This document shows, in pieces, positions 23,919-35,635 of a DNA stretch of 64,000 nucleotides. The translations under genes were made by a program, and so were the position numbers. Source of the DNA: Tetrastigma voinierianum (taxonomy: Eukaryota > Streptophyta > Magnoliopsida > Vitales > Vitaceae); contig JAEQBH010004410.1 in assembly GCA_016808115.1 (NCBI GenBank), forward strand, positions 62,001-126,000, given 5' to 3'. Each line of letters starts with the position of its first letter. Within the stretch, counting starts at the first letter, position 1. Below the pieces are notes generated by a model. The model saw nothing but the letters and a program-made list of their open reading frames with translations. It was not told where the DNA came from and did no database searches.

Positions 23919-24008
23919 TTTTTCGATAATCATGGTGTCCGGATCAGCCTGCATTCATTTCAACTAATTTTATAGGACCTTAAAATTATATATCCCATAA
24001 AAAAACAT
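23919..24008 (+). mobile_element. SINE-like 90-bp fragment with A-tail and 10-bp flanking repeats
   Basis: The 10-mer TGAGCAACTT occurs at 23909-23918 and again at 24009-24018. Between them lies a 90-bp segment starting TTTTCGATAATCATGGTGTCC and ending CCCATAAAAAAACAT, that is, with an A-rich 3' end. 'ATGGTGTCCGG(G/A)(C/T)CAGC' is a sequence I associate with a widely dispersed angiosperm repeat. Flanking direct repeats plus a terminal A run fit a 5'-truncated retroposon (SINE type). No tRNA-like promoter boxes remain. The class is inferred. Confidence 0.6.
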
Positions 24009-24025
24009 TGAGCAACTTGTAAGAG

Positions 24026-24300
24026 TTTATTTGGTTCCTATTTCAAAAATTATTCTCAGGTTCTTGTTTTCAAAAATTATTCTTGAGAATAAATTTTAAA
24101 AAACAAAAAAAATACCATTTTGTTCAAGAATAATTTTTTGTCAACACATAAAACACCATTTTATTATTCTCTGAAAACTATTATTGTGTTCATCGTATTT
24201 TCCAAAAAAAAAAAAAACTGGAAACCAGTTTAAGTTTTCCTTGTAATCTTTATTTTTCTGAAAAAAAAAAAGTTTTTTAAAAACCGTTAACAAACAGCCC
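24026..24300. mobile_element. Possible MITE with degenerate inverted ends
   Basis: The left end (TTTATTTGGTTCCTATTTC...) and the reverse of the right end (GGGCTGTTTGTTAACGG...) share a loose TTT(G)GTT...TTT pattern typical of plant miniature elements. The interior is AT-rich with near-palindromic AAATTATTCTTGAGAATAA at 24076-24094. No clean target duplication is seen. Confidence 0.35.
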
Positions 24301-25086
24301 AAGAATACAAACCCACATGCTATTCCTTAGCCCAAAACCATTCACCCCATCAGAACCCTGACCAGTTGGGGGTGAAAAGCACATACATTACAACCCTAGT
24401 ACCTGGTATGCCTATATGTTTTATAAAGGACGATCCCAATTTTCTGGGCTGATGATTGCTGTCTTTTCTCTAGTTTCTCCCAATACCCACCAAACCAATA
24501 ATATAGTTGAAAAGGCCAAAACAGAGGAAAAAGAAAAAGTGGGAGGAAAACTTCTCCAATACTCTTGCCATGGAAGTTCAAGCTTGTACGGTTCTGATGC
24601 AAGAAGAAGACTTTGTAAGAGAATAACTAGAGCAAAGAAAAAAATGGAGAATGCACTACTGAGGAAGGTGGAGAGGCATGTAGTTGAAACAGTGAGAAGA
24701 TATATTGGGACAGAGATTGTACTTGTAATAACATTAAGCCGCTTAAAGAATTACAAAATTGGAGTCTACCCATGTTTCTCTCTTTTATGTTCCTGTATCA
24801 TACAACATATATGGGTGATGCATGTATAGCTTGAAAGAAAGTTTCATGCAACCACCAATCAAGGACAAGCCAATTTTGCCCTCACAAATCGATCCCAACC
24901 CTAGCATAACATCTATAACATTGAGAAATAATGATATATTATCTACTCAATTAGTAACCTTATTCTTGCCATCAATGTCTTTTTTACCATGGCAAAGCCC
25001 ATCACCATTTGTCAAACCAATGGTCAGCCAATGTCAAATCATAAATCATTATCATCATCATCAAATAAAGCAGCGTATGGTTTCCC
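24301..25086. other. Spacer and 3' untranslated region of the carrier gene
   Basis: This is downstream of the minus-strand carrier stop codon. Part of it is probably the transcript's 3' end. A plus-strand frame at 24416-24829 (137 codons, with a Lys/Arg-rich middle) has no recognisable domain or orthologue in memory and is not called as a gene. Confidence 0.4.
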
Positions 25087-27762
25087 TTAATCCAGATCCA
25101 GACTCTTTTTCATGGTCTCATAGACCATGTAAGTAATGCTTGCAGATGGAACAACTTTGAGCAGATTGGGAAACAATCCTTTATAGAATCCCCTAAATCC
25201 TTCACGTTGGAAGGTCTTCCTAAATACGTCTGACATTCCCTTGTAGGCATCAGATGTATTAGTGGGCTGAGCTTGCATTCTGAAAACCAAAAAACTAGAA
25301 TGAGCCCCAACAAGGTGATGCCAAGATGAATTGAAGGATACGGGAAATAATCAACACAGCCAAATATTTACCTTTGTTCTCACAACCTGCAATGGGTACA
25401 CATGTTGCCCTTAAGAGCCCCAGAAATTGTCCCACAACCCAGCTGCAAAAGAGGACCGGGTTCTGCATAGAAAATTGAAACCTTTAGAATTGACAAGAGG
25501 CAAGATCAGAGGACAGAAAATGCCATAAAAAGAAGCATATAAAATACACAGAGTAAGACTTGTTAATGAGTTTGATAAACATGTAAAACCTTACCACTGT
25601 CAGGGAAAAGATATTTTTTAGACATATCTTTCAAGGATTCATAAGCAGAAAGATCAATGCCTGCATAAGGGATAATCCCAATAAGCGATGGAATAATGCC
25701 CCTATAGAAGGCTCAAATCTCGTGAACCATATGTCTCTTGACAATGCTCCCAGATTAGGAACTTTTCCACCTTCTAGAGCACAAGTTTGTAATCGGGTCT
25801 TTACAAGATCCATTGGATAAATAGCAGTTTGTGCCACAGCACCTGCCAAACCACCAGAAAAAGTCACCTAGTAATGCCAATACGTCAGCCTTTTCCCTCC
25901 CTGGGGCACTCGCAACGAAAGTTTTCTGCATCTCATATGTAGAACCTGATGGCACTTTCAGGCGCCACCTTCAGCACATTTAGTCCATTGCCCTCGGAAA
26001 ACCCCAAGAACCGACCTTCCTTCCAGATGTCCTTTATCGCTGGCATGGGTCACGAGCTGTGTTAATGTTTGTACTGTGCAAACTAACCTTAATCTATCAA
26101 GAGGAGCAGTTGCTGTCCGAGATGTGGCTCCTGCTACTCCTCCTGCAATCAAATATCTGCTTGGATGGACATGCTTGCTGATGCCCTCAGGGATAACAGT
26201 TTGTTCCCCAATATCAACAAGGCACACCCTTTCCAAATAATGAGATAAATGTTCTCGGCCAGTTGCCTCGCGAGGGCAAAGGTAAAAGAAAATCTCTCCA
26301 TTCTTCAAATGTTATAACACCATTATTATCCTTGTCCACACGTTCAACAAATCGAGCAAGTTCCTCATCATCAATTTTAATCCCTACAAAAGAGAGACTG
26401 CTGCGGCTTATAGAATGAAAATAACCAGCTAAAATTGGAAACATTCTCTGAGAAGAATTCCATTTAAAGGCATAAATAAGTAAAAAGGCTAAATCAAGGT
26501 ACAAATAAAAATGAAAAATCGGCAATTAATTATTCACTTTGTGCTAAAACCTACTAATGGTACTATCACCGGAAATAGAAGATGTAATTATGACACAATT
26601 GCCTGGTTTGTTTTGAATCAAACTCAGAATTACTGCATTTATTGTGGTAAACTATTATTGTAGAAGGAAGGAACCCAAACCATTATAAGAAATGAAGTAT
26701 TTAATTAACTCAAAAGCTGAAGAACAGAACTGGCTTGGTATCACACTGTGGAACTAATGGGCCTTGTCATCTAATTAAAGAATTTGTATGATTGTGTAGT
26801 ACCATTTCTATTTTTTCTTGCTCTCTTGCATCTTTTGTGCATTACTCACTAATGATTGCTCATCATTCTGTACTTTCACACTCATATCATTGAATTATTT
26901 TGTCAAAAAATAAATAAATAAAGGGAATACTATCATTGACATACACACTCATGGAATTGTCTTGTCTGCAACAAATATACTCTAACTGTGGTGATAAACA
27001 GGAAAGGCCTTTTCAAATATTACATACCGGCTAGCTAGGTGCTTCCCTCTGAATATAGTGGTCCGATTGAAGATTATCAAATTTGGGTCCATCCAGGTGA
27101 CAGATTATAACATCCATCACCAAAATTCCCAAATCAAACAAGTTGAAGTAGCTAATGAGAATCTCTACAGATTGTTGAGGTGAATGAATCCCTTGGATCC
27201 CATGATTGATTCACCTGGACTATATGTTTCGTAAAACTAATTTTCCTAGCAGACAAACAGCAACCATTAAAAAATGGAAAACGCACATCTCTTCATCATC
27301 CCAAAGCTCCAGGTCAAAATTAAACTAACAGAATCATCATCAGAATAGATAAGGGAAATCGATTTACCTGCCCTAACAAGGGCATCAAAAAGGCCCTCCG
27401 GCGAAATGCAACCATTATGCTCAACATCAATGGATTGAAGATGCGGTAAAGTCAAGCTCCTTATTGTTCATATACCTCCGGAATTCCTGGTAATCAACGC
27501 GACCATCTCTATTGGCATCACACACATTCAGCAGATCGTTCGCGTACTTGTACTCCGCAGGTATAAGGAGGGCGGAGAGACCAGCCTCGATCTGCGTATA
27601 GTCCAAATATCCAGCATTTGCGGCGTCGAAAAAATTAAAAAGACTCCGAATCCTCTGCTCCCTCTGCTCCTCCGTTTCTCTAAGCGCCAACAGAACATGC
27701 TCCATTGACACAGGCCCTGGTTTCCTAACCGGATTGCAACCGCTGGATCGCTTCCCCTCCAT
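25087..27762 (-). CDS. EF-hand mitochondrial ATP-Mg/Pi carrier (SCaMC/APC type), four exons, with frameshifts
   Basis: This is an inner-membrane carrier that exchanges ATP-Mg for phosphate under calcium control. Exons (minus): 27762-27368, 26383-25595, 25462-25372 and 25279-25087; introns have GT/AG ends. The N-terminal part has four EF-hand loops. Loops 2 (DANRDGRVDYQE) and 4 (DKDNNGVITFEE) keep the calcium ligands; 1 and 3 are degenerate. Then follow three mitochondrial carrier repeats with PLDRL(K) and YPMDLVKTR signatures. The third signature in exon 3 is garbled (VPIAGCENK where PLQVVR is expected). The C-terminus GFYKGLFPNLLKVVPSASITYMVYETM is intact and ends LDLD-stop. At least five one-base shifts break the frame: near 27445, near 27455, near 26285, in 26090-25900 and in exon 3. 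Most are in homopolymers, so read errors are likely. The expected protein is about 475-480 residues. Start chosen: ATG at 27762, as in plant homologues. Confidence 0.92.
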
Positions 27763-29995
27763 CTTCCAATCCCCAACATGCCCTTCACCTCAATTCACCA
27801 CACCCATTTTCTAGAAGAAGATCAAAAACAAAAAAAAAAAAAACAAAAAAAGAAAAATCCAGGGGGATTTCAAAGTCACCGATTGTTGGAACGACAATCA
27901 GCGTTGAACCTGACCGACGTGGATTTAGGTCAAAAAAGAGACACAATAGACCATTACAATTCCACTTTTACAGGAAAAATCGAGCTGACTTTTTTCAACC
28001 CCGGGAATCCTGAATTTTCCAATAAATAAAACCAAAATGAAGGAGAAAAAAAAAAGAAAAGCAAGAGTGAACGTGGAAAAGATGAAGATTGAAAGCGAGA
28101 ATCCCCACGTGGGCGTCCGATCTCAGTCATCGCTGGATGATAATCAAACTTCAATAATTGCTAAAAAGAAAATGTGATCGTAAATTAATCGACGCTGAGC
28201 ATAGGCACAATATGTTTGGGTATTATATACCTTTTCTTCTTTTCTTTTTTTCTTTAAATGTTTATTATTCCTTTGTTAATCATTATATTGTTAACATAAT
28301 GTATGGTGTGCATTGTTGCGTAACTTCTGCTGCCAACCAGTGAAAAGATTCGAAGGATTATTCTTCCCTAGACCTTCCACTCGAAATGCACCGCAATTGG
28401 TCCCAATTGAGGTTTCATGTATTCACCTAACCTAATTCTATCAAATTAAAAGAAAATGTATTAATTACCATTTATATCTAAATTTAATGTCCCCTAAACG
28501 TTCCTTTCAAGCCTAACTCAAATGACAATGGGTTAGGAAAATTATGCTATTAATGGGAAATTAATCACATATTTAAAAATAATTCTTATTAGGTAAAAAC
28601 TAGTATCAAGTTAACTCATTTAAGAATTTTATTAGTGATATATATTACCAGTGTTAGTGGAAATGTAGGTTCCTATTCAAACGCTTATTTTGAATGGCAT
28701 TTAAACCAAAAAAAATGAAAAGAGAAAATGTATTTTTAAAATAACAGATTTTGAAAGTCTTTTAAAAATATAAATTCATAAAAATTCTAAAGTATTTATA
28801 CTTCAGAATTTTATTTTAAGAATTTTTATTTTTAATATTTTGAAATAAAAACATTCAAAATAAATCAAAATAAAAAATATAAATATAAAAATTAAAATAA
28901 TAGTAATTTCAAATTTTATATTTTTAATTTTATGCACAAATATATTATATGTTTTTTGAATACACTTTACTTTCTCTTTTTAATCTTTCAAAATTTGATA
29001 TTTAAAAAATATATATTTTTATTTTTCTTTTTAGGGTTTTCTTACTTAAGAACTTTATTTCATATCGTAACAATTTAATATGAATTATTTTTAAACGAGT
29101 TAACTTATCCTTATTTCTCATTCCTCAATTTTTTTTTTAAATAGAATCATATTAATAAATCAAAATATATTTTTTTCTAAATATTTAATAAGATTAAATT
29201 ACTTATTTACCCATTTACGTTGAAGTCAAAGGGGCAAAATTTATTCGTATTTATATATAAATTTGATTTCTATAGAATAATAGAATGCAGACTATATAAA
29301 TATTTAATAAGATTAAATTACTCATTTACCCATTTACCTTGAAGTAAAAAAAAAAAAAAAGTCTAAAGGACCGAGTCATGCCCGGCCCGACCCGACCCAC
29401 ATTCTGCGACGTTTTGTTCAACATTTTTTTGGTCTACGAAAGGTTCAAATTTATTTATTTATTTGTGAACTCTTTTCAACGTGTTTGCAAGGAGTGTCAC
29501 ATCAAAAAGTTTTTGAGCATTACAAGTTTGACGGAATTGATTTGATTTACCGAAATCATGAATTGATTTACCAAATTCTTGTGTTCGGTTTCAAAAGTAT
29601 ATTGAGTGAAAAAGAATAAAAGAAAATGATTTATTTTGTTTGTTTGTTCAAAGAAAATAAAGCATAATAAAAATTATTTAGAAATTACTTATTTAAATTA
29701 TTTAATTCTTGTGCTATAATTTTAAAATAAATAGAAATAGGTTTGAAGTAGGAACAAAATACCATGTTGATTTTCCTTTATTTAATTTTTTTTTTAATTT
29801 GTCCTCCCTGGCATTTTCCCACGAAACATAGCCTTAACATGTGTGCTTAGTTAGTAATCATCTTTGATTCTGATGATAAGAAGGTAGTAATTTACATAAT
29901 TTGGGAGTATTCACAATTGAAACACAAGAGTACAACATTGTTGGAAGTTCCAACTCTAGATTTTTCACAAAAGATACACAAAAAAACAACATACA
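27763..29995. other. Intergenic DNA between the carrier promoter and the GRF gene 3' end
   Basis: The first few hundred bases (27763-28160) should hold the carrier promoter and leader; A-rich runs at 27827-27855 and 28048-28060 are present. The rest is very AT-rich with no gene. A direct repeat of about 46 bp, containing TAAATATTTAATAAGATT, occurs at 29178 and 29297 (119 bp apart). A GC-rich CCCGGCCCGACCCGACCC stretch near 29380-29398 stands out from its surroundings. Confidence 0.5.
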
Positions 29996-32900
29996 TCATT
30001 GTCGAAGCTGGGCTCTAGCTCCTTCCATGGCTTCTTTTGCTATGCTTCTTTCTGCTTCTATCTGCTGTTGACGTTTGATAGCTTGGTTTGCTTCCTTGTA
30101 CACAGCCTCCAAATTCTGCTTGGACTCTAACATATCTTGAGAGCATCGGCAACTCATAACTGCAGTCTCCACCAGAGCAGGATAGCTCTGTCTCGATTCT
30201 GGAGGAGCATCTGCTTGACTCACGGCTTCTTCTGGAGGGAATGAAGGCGGTCACCTGAGGATGTCAAAGCAGCTCATCGCCTTGCCATGAACACGAGAGA
30301 GATACTTTCATAATGGGACATCTTGTGATGGTAGGAGTCCATGAGCTGTTGAGCATTGCAGATGGTTGATTCAATTTGGGCGAGTGTTGATGAACAGCTG
30401 ATGAATTTCTTGACGCGTTCATAGAAGGGTCGGTAGATGATCCCCAAATTCATCTGCACTAGCAAAAGCAGAATTTGCTTCGTACTACGGAGTCAGATCC
30501 AGTGGATCCATCGACTTAGAAGGGTGATAAGCTCATTTTGATATGCAATGCCGCTCGCTGAAAAGCCTAAAATTGGCTTAGATATAGCAGCATTGCCTCC
30601 TAAGCGCGATGGGAGGGTTTTTCAGCTAGAGATTGTCAGAAAAGAACATCAAATTTCTGAGCATGCTGACCAGGAGTAAGCCGTGGCCGATCTGAAGGAC
30701 TTTGCGATAGGTTACTTAAACATTCAAAATCAGACTTAACTTCCTGAGGAACGAATATGGGATTGAAAGAAGGGAATACGCCTGTTGAAGAAATGGGAAA
30801 GAAAGTCTGAACATAGAAGCAAGATGAAGGGAAAATAATAATAATAATAATAATAATAATCAGAGAAGGGAACGTAGACCCATACAGCAAAAGAACGGCT
30901 TAGGCAGAGGAACTGTTAAACATCGAGGAGGAGGAAAAGCAAGTCGGCCCAACCATCCCAAGACATGAAAGCGTAAAATTTGATGAACATGATCTGCCAC
31001 TCAAAATAAAGCAAGAAGATGTTGTACTGGAAAAATAAGCTAAATGAAAGGAAGATACCAAACAGGAGAGGACACAAAACTCACAATTGAAACAGACCTT
31101 CCAAGGAAGTAACATCAGCTGCATTATGAAGCTTCAGAGAAAGACATTTGGATGTTTCATCACGTCCACCATTCTCAATCAGCGACATATTGTATTCCTC
31201 TGATGGTCTGAATACAACCTCAGGGTTTGAGGGACAAGAATCTTCCTTCATCGGTGAATCCTCCACCCTCTCCAGATGCTGAAAACTCGAAGCCCTCTCC
31301 TTGAGTGAGCAACTCTTTCCAGGTTCAATGTCCCGTTGACTGATCCCTGTGGACTGTTCAATTCTACACAGTTCCGTTTCATCTATTTCATTAACCTTGG
31401 CATTTACCAGATCATCCTCCCACTGGAAGAAATTACAAGCTCCCTGTCCCTGTAACAGAATTCAGTCTAAGTCCTTCAATTAGGCATGATTCATGAAAGC
31501 ACAGAGCACATAACAGTCAAAGATGCCAGAAGGCAGTTCAACTTCAAAAAGCATGAGGTAGAGGACCAGGAATTACATTACTAAACTACAATTATAACCC
31601 TAATTCACATCTCCATGTATCTCCATGTTTATTCTAATCATAGTCTAGACATACCAGTGAAATACCCTGGGAATGTAGCCTTGAATACACTCACTTCCAT
31701 AAGTTTGTTTGGCATCTAAACGGATAAATAAACGTGGATATATAATTTAACCCGACACTGGATTAATCACTAGGAATGATTATTCACCACATTTCCTATC
31801 AATTAAACCCAACACAAACAAGTTATAACAGCATCATTACTAAATCAATTAACTGTTTGTAAAAGAGTAATTTCAGCATCATACATAATGCCCATGCATG
31901 TCTTTTACCCCAGCTAGTTTTGTATAATGATACATTAGTAGGAAAGACAATGGTTTAGCTGTGTCCATAAGAATACGTCCAGAGGCCACGGAATTGATTT
32001 AGTGTCCTACAACAACAGACAAGAAATAGAGAATTCAAAACTATAAAGAAGACTTCTGAACCACCATCCGAAAAATATAAGTTAATGACAGAAGCCTCAC
32101 ATGTAAGTTTTCAATTCAGATCTGTCCTAAATCCTAATTGCATTTTTCCCTTTCATCAAGATTCAACTCCAACTCAACCGGTTGCTCCCCATAGCCCAAT
32201 TGGGAGAGAAACTGTAAATGAATTCTTAATCCTGCCAATCAATAATGACAAAAGGAGCAACCAAAGAATCTTATGATGACAGGTACATTGATCAGGCTAC
32301 CTTAATCAAGTAATTCTCCAGTTCACTGCCAAATGGTAGAATCAGAACAACAATGCATCTAAAAGAAAGATAGGAGAGACTAACCACAGCAGCAATCTGT
32401 CATAAAAGAAAGCAGGTATAGCCCTATCAAATCTCAAAAAAAAAAAAAAAAATTCACAGTAAACATGATCCAAAGACCCAAATCTTAAATTGCCAAAAAA
32501 AAACCATAAACCTCGGAGCAAAGACGAAAACAAATCAGAGTAGCAAATCATTCTTAAAATACACAAGAGATCAACAGAAGCAACACAAAGCCAAATACAA
32601 ACTACTCAACACCTGGAGCTCAAAACTACGAATGACACACCTTTTTCACAGGGCAAATGAAATATTTTCTGCCCGCATTTGGCCCATTTTTTTCCATGGA
32701 AACACTGCAAATGCCAGCACCGCAAGAGCACCTGGGTATAGTAAAGTGAGAAGACTGAGGTAACTGAGGAGATTGAGGAAACTGAGGAAACTGAGGAGAC
32801 TTGCTGATTTCATAGTCCGTCACCATATCACACCACTCAAAAAAATTGCATCTCTCAACCTGAAAAACCATTTCTGATAATCAGAATCATAACAAAAACA

Positions 32901-33210
32901 AACAAACAAACAAAAACCCACCCAAGAAAACTTGGGTTTACCATTTTGGCGGGGCAGGAATAGAACTTCCTGCCTGGGTTCCTCGCCGTATTAGAGATGC
33001 GAATGACGCAAGTTCCGACGCCGCAGGGGCACTGAATGATGGGCAAATCGGAGGAGTCGACGATGAAAGGATTTGCTTCGCTGTCGGGGGATTAGCTGGA
33101 CAATCTCTGGCCCAATGACCATGCTTCCGACAGTGAAAGCATGTGTCTCCTCCCGTCCTATGACTCTGGCTGCGGATCAAAGACTGCGATTCACGAATCA
33201 CCAACTCCAT
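29996..33210 (-). CDS. Plant protein with CCHC zinc knuckle and two GRF zinc fingers, about five exons
   Basis: Proposed exons (minus): 33210-32942, 32859-32641, 31449-31098, about 30993-30880 and 30806-29996. The first three exons have clear GT/AG borders; the last two are less sure. Exon 1 encodes a zinc knuckle (CFHCRKHGHWARDC, CX2CX4HX4C) and the front of GRF finger 1 (CPCGVGTC...NPGRKFYSCP), which finishes in exon 2 (CNFFEW). GRF finger 2 starts in exon 2 (CSCGAGIC...NAGRKYFICP) and ends in exon 3 (CNFFQW). Exon 3 then is acidic and Ser-rich. The C-terminus (30223-29996) is a predicted coiled coil rich in Gln/Glu/Arg. GRF fingers bind single-stranded nucleic acid in topoisomerase III and APE2/NEIL3, so a nuclear nucleic-acid role is plausible but unproven. 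A C5 run near 33095 shifts the frame between knuckle and GRF 1, and the end is split over three frames (30465-29996). Both fit one-base read errors. No gene symbol is known to me. Confidence 0.85.
30838..30860. repeat. AAT microsatellite in a GRF gene intron
   Basis: About eight AAT units lie in the intron between proposed exons 4 and 5. The run is length-variable by nature and of no obvious function. Confidence 0.85.
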
Positions 33211-33497
33211 GTATTTCCCAATTTGATGATCTGAAAGGTAAAGAACAAGGCTGATTACTTGTATAATCTATCAAGCTCTCTTCCTTTTGGTTGTTTTGGA
33301 CTGTGCTGTAGCTCTGTCCCTTCGATGTGAAGTTGATAAACTCTTCAAAAGTTAAAGAAAGGGAGTACTGTGAAATACATTGGAATCATAATATTTTTCT
33401 ATCTTTAAACCGCGTGGATATGTGCAAAAGAAATGAAATGAAAAGAGCAAAGCTAAAATTAATAAAGCAGAACATAATTCAAAATTAATATTTTTAT
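33211..33497. promoter_or_regulatory. Upstream region of the GRF gene, bounded by the copia element
   Basis: Only 287 bp separate the proposed GRF start codon from the 5' LTR of the copia element. The core promoter and 5' leader must lie here or within the LTR. No TATA box was assigned. The transcription start is unknown. Confidence 0.4.
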
Positions 33498-33726
33498 TGT
33501 AATAACGGTGGATGACAACCCATATTATTCATTAAGATGGGTGATCATTCTTCTGCCTAAATATAACCCCTTTACTATTAAGGTTTGTGATCTTTTCTAT
33601 ACCTTTTGTCTCTTCATATTTAAGATTGTGAGTCTATAAAATGGAGGACTTAGACACTTTAAAAAAGATATGCAAGACAAGAATTTTTTATCTAAACTCT
33701 TCTACATTTTCATTACTTTCACAACA
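33498..33726 (+). repeat. 5' LTR of the copia element
   Basis: It begins TGTAATAACGG and ends ...CACAACA. It matches 39043-39281 with small gaps; the 3' copy has a partial duplication of the GATGACCACCCATATTC phrase near its start. A GRF gene start lies 287 bp to the left on the opposite strand. Confidence 0.85.
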
Positions 33727-33745
33727 CATTATCAAGACGTAAGCT
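33727..33745 (+). other. Primer-binding site of the copia element
   Basis: CATTATCAAGACGTAAGCT directly follows the 5' LTR. It resembles the CGTTATCAGCACGA-type primer site of some plant copia elements that use an internal part of initiator tRNA-Met. Two to three mismatches are present. Confidence 0.5.
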
Positions 33746-33887
33746 CTAAATCCAAAGAGGCCAAGATTCTAGTTAGTTATTTTAAGATAACGATCTTAAT
33801 AAGCCAATTTTTATATATATATTTTTACTATAAGTCATGATTTCTTTTTTTCTTTTTATATTATTTGAAGCTAATAATATGATTATA

Positions 33888-33921
<34 letters not shown>

Positions 33922-34119
33922 ATTATATATGTTGTTATTATTGTTATTAGTTTTGGTAATTAATTTAAAAAATAAATAAATAAATAAAAATAACATATTC
34001 TTACACTATCAATTATGTTTCAATATTAATTATAATCTATATGTGGCTCTAAGGTTATTTTTACCATCATTTTTTTTAAATTTAATGTTACTCATATTAT
34101 TGTCTTAGAAATTCAAGAA
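33746..34119 (+). other. 5' leader of the copia element
   Basis: This AT-rich leader carries a TTA microsatellite at 33886-33921 and ends just before the gag start at 34120. No coding potential is seen. Confidence 0.6.
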
Positions 34120-34975
34120 TGCCGAATCTCACGAAGCTTGAGTTTGTTGCTCTTGTTATCTCTGGGAAAAACTATTTATCTTGGATCCTCGATGCTGAAA
34201 TCCATCTTACTGCTATGAATCTTGGCAATGCAATTCAAGAAAAAAATCAGGGCATCCACTAGATCGCGTTGCGTACGATTTTTCTTCGCCATCACCTTGA
34301 TGAGGGCTTGAAAAATGAATATCTTACGATAAAGGACCCCCTTGTCTTTTGGAAAAATTTAAAGGAAAGATATGACCACCAAAAGACAGTTATACTTCCT
34401 AAAACTCGTTATGATTTGATGCACTTAAGGTTGCAAGATTTCAGAACAGTTGTAGAATATAATTCCACACTTTTCAAAATCAGCTTTAAATTGCAATTAT
34501 GTGGAGAACACGACCGCATGCGAAAAACATACCTACATTTCACATCTCGAATGTGCTCTCAAAGCAGCATTATCAAGAGCTGAACAAAATATTCTAAATT
34601 AATTTACATTTTCACAATAACAAAATAACGAAGTTACTACAAAATCACCAATCACGTCCAACTAGCTTTGCATCTATCCCCGAAGTGAATGTTGCATCAT
34701 CTAGTGGTCGTGGTAGTGGCCGTTGGCGTGGGCGAAGCCGTGGTCAAAATAATTATCAATCACGAGGAGGTCATATCAATACCACAAAAAGCGGTCTAAC
34801 AATATAGCATGGCAAGGGAAAGAACAATTTTAGCCTTCTGCGAATTATGAAAATAAATGTTATAAATGTGGTATGAAGGGGGCATTGGTCACGTATATGC
34901 TATACGACTGACCATTTAGTTAAACTTTACCAAACCTCACTCAAAGAGAAAAGCAAAGATAAAATATAAACAAAT
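34120..34975 (+). pseudogene. Copia gag remnant with zinc knuckle
   Basis: From 34120 the frame gives MPNLTKLEFVAL, then SGKNYLSWILDAEIHLTAM, and after a stop at 34259 continues IFLRHHLDEGLKNEYL to RYDLMHLRLQDFRTV, the gag core of plant copia elements. A knuckle-like YKCGMKG(G)HWSR is encoded near 34858-34900, with one extra base. Gag would package element RNA; this copy is broken at least three times. Confidence 0.85.
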
Positions 34976-35218
34976 TTGATTGATGATGACGATCCGATGG
35001 ATATTACTCATCTTGATGTTTCAGATTTTTTTAAAGATTCAAATGGCAAAATTGATCACTTAATTGGTGATGGAAATGTCCACATCAATTAATATTTTTA
35101 TTGTCTTTGGATGTTTTATGAATTTTTGTTTCGTGTGTTTTTTTTAGTGTGTCTTTTTTTTATTTATTTGAACGCAATGCTTATTTTAATTTATTTAATA
35201 TACATTTTATTTTAAGGT
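34976..35218 (+). other. gag-protease linker of the copia element
   Basis: The segment encodes a degraded stretch around 34990-35090 (DDDPMDITHLDVSDFF-like) and then T-rich noncoding DNA at 35090-35215. The T-rich part looks like a small insertion or an intron-like spacer. Confidence 0.4.
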
Positions 35219-35635
35219 ATGGATCTTTGTGTTGGATTGCTCGGTTCCAAGATAAATGGTGGAGAGATATGTCTAGCAGATAGTGCTACTACTCATACAA
35301 TTCTTCGGGATCAAAAATATTTTTCCCACATAACATTAGTTGAAGCTAATGTAAATACAATATCAGGTCCTACAGACTTGATTGATGGTTCCGGGAGAGC
35401 TACTATTATGTTACCATGTGACACGATATTCCATATTAACAATGCCTTATATTCAGTCAGATCCAGAAGAAATCTGCTAAGTTTTAAAGATATACAGCAT
35501 AATGGATATCATATTGAGACCACATATGACAATCATAAAGAATATTTATGCATTAATTATATTATTTCAACCAGAAGCTCAGAGTGGAAAAATTGCCTGC
35601 TTTTTCTTCAGGATTATATTATACCACAATAACAA
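35219..35635 (+). pseudogene. Copia protease remnant
   Basis: The frame encodes ICLADSATTHTILRD, matching the copia aspartic protease active site with its D-S-x-T-T-H pattern, then LYSVRSRRNLLSFKDIQ, the conserved downstream block (RRNLLS). The catalytic aspartate is present. The frame runs 137 codons without a stop, the longest clean stretch in this element. Confidence 0.85.

Noticed and set aside
24416..24829. Plus-strand frame of 137 codons downstream of the carrier gene
   Set aside because: No recognisable domain, no plant orthologue I can recall, and it overlaps the expected 3' untranslated region on the other strand. Could be checked with RNA-seq.
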